Shown: piece by piece, positions 63,265 through 64,000 of the stretch
Position numbering within the stretch: position 1 is the first letter of the stretch
Layout: every line of letters begins with the position of its first letter
Assembly: GCA_024516035.1 (NCBI GenBank)
Contig: CM044962.1
Coordinates: 10,620,482-10,684,481, forward strand
DNA: 64,000 nt
Direction: 5' to 3'
Origin: Bactericera cockerelli
Taxonomy: Eukaryota > Arthropoda > Insecta > Hemiptera > Triozidae
Position numbers and translations under genes: made by a program
The notes under the pieces: generated by a model
Seen by the model: only the letters and a program-made list of their open reading frames with translations
The model's database searches: none
Told to the model about the DNA's origin: nothing

Positions 63265-63545
63265 GTCACCGTGGCAGAGTGAGTTAGCGCGCTAGGCATT
63301 GCACGCACGGTGACCTGGGTTCGATCCCCAGCGGGGCAGGAATTTTTCAGCTCTGTACTTGGATGTTCGGGGTCCACTCATACCTCGTGAGGAAAAATGA
63401 GTAGTTACTTGTATGAGTAACGACCAGTGGCGGCATTACCAGAGTAAAAAGAAATTAATGTAATAGAATAATTCGAAATGTAAAGGAGGCTCTTAGTAAT
63501 GCTGCGCTACCCACAAAAATTGTGAAGAGGCCTTGTGCTTCACCA
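63265..63545 (+). repeat. SINE-F, full-length reference copy
   Basis: GTCACCGTGGCAGAGTGAGT, TAGCGCGCTAGGCATTGCAC, B-box GGGTTCGATCCCC, GTACTTGGATGTTCGGGGTC, ACCAGTGGCGGCATTACC and GCTGCGCTACCCACAAAAAT. Confidence 0.85.
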
Positions 63546-63600
63546 CAAAGAAATTCGTACATACATATATTTTTCTATTCTTTTTCCTTTTTATTGTATA

Positions 63601-63840
63601 CTAGCGGACTGTCGCCCGCTTTGCGGCCGAGGCATGGCCGTTCGGAGAAATAGCGGTGAAAGTAAAAAATCCTTTTTCGCCAATGACAGGTGTTGTAGTG
63701 GGAATTTCGAAAAATCCCGTCTTATTGCACATCTAGACTATGAGACAAAGCTTTCAGCTTCCTAGGACTTACCAGTTCGGAGAAACAGTGATGAATCAGT
63801 GAGTCAGTCAGTGAGTGAAACTCTCTTTTATAAGTAGGTA
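63601..63840 (-). mobile_element. Family L, Helitron-like
   Basis: CTAGCGGACTGTCGCCCGCT, GGTGTTGTAGTGGGAATTTC and ATTGCACATCTAGACTATGA, then GGAGAAACAGTGATGAATCA and CTCTTTTATAAGTA. Its 5' end belongs to the TTATAAAAGAG variant, not the TCTTAATATATAA variant. Confidence 0.6.
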
Positions 63841-64000
63841 CCTATAGATATTGTTTGTATTTTTTTTTTCCATGGTTATAATAATTTATTTGTATTGTAC
63901 CTACATATATCTTCTTATCTAATAAAGTGTTTAATAGTATTGACCATTGAGACCCAAACTTGATTCATCCTGTATATATCTAATACCTATTACAAAAATG
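63841..64000. other. Tail-like A/T-rich sequence to window end
   Basis: CTAATAAAGTGTTTAATAGT at 63918 is a family H-type tail. TTGATTCATCCTGTATATAT at 63960 resembles a Tc1/mariner-type end. Confidence 0.45.

Overview
This window is eukaryotic: A/T-rich, non-operonic DNA with almost no coding capacity and very many dispersed repeats. The one host gene fragment I can support is a coding exon of a GAS2-like (GAS2L family) cytoskeletal linker on the minus strand at 38131-38316. Its peptide looks closer to the insect version of the family than to the vertebrate one. Together with the transposon repertoire (Tc1/mariner, hAT-, piggyBac- and Helitron-like elements, Jockey-like 3' tails) this suggests an arthropod, probably an insect. 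The order cannot be fixed from the sequence alone.

Layout. 1-29 kb: intergenic or very long intronic DNA crowded with tRNA-derived SINEs (labelled here SINE-A, B, C, D, F, G, M, N), a 5S-rRNA-derived SINE (SINE-E), LINE-like 3' tails (family H), a ~750-bp family (I), MITEs (P), minisatellites, a 0.9-kb palindrome (11.5-12.4 kb), a hAT-like element inserted in a SINE (17.6-18.9 kb) and a three-layer nest (21.1-24.4 kb) of SINE inside Tc1 inside a larger inverted-repeat element. 29-34.7 kb: a piggyBac-like MITE, a second 0.9-kb fold-back and a directly repeated ~400-bp family (J). 34.8-38.3 kb: four copies of the GAS2-like exon in one orientation, separated by long GA/TC tracts. Only the rightmost copy keeps the start codon and a splice acceptor. 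39-41 kb: a 2.0-kb element with 15-bp CACTG inverted ends, filled with a TTTAGTAAA-like motif. 41-64 kb: more of the same SINE, MITE and LINE families, Helitron-like short elements, a second piggyBac-like MITE, LINE 3' ends, and GA/CT tracts at 61-62.5 kb.

There is no operon-like organisation, CRISPR array, rRNA gene or convincing tRNA gene. If the GAS2-like gene is transcribed leftward, everything from 38.1 kb down to position 1 may be its first long intron, because no following CH-domain exon was recognised. Most informative for follow-up are the exon array, a body domain shared between tRNA-headed and 5S-headed SINEs, and a 3' stem-loop shared with compensatory changes between LINE-like tails and SINE-C. 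Repeat family names are labels for this window only; boundaries were read by eye and are approximate unless a target-site duplication (TSD) is given.
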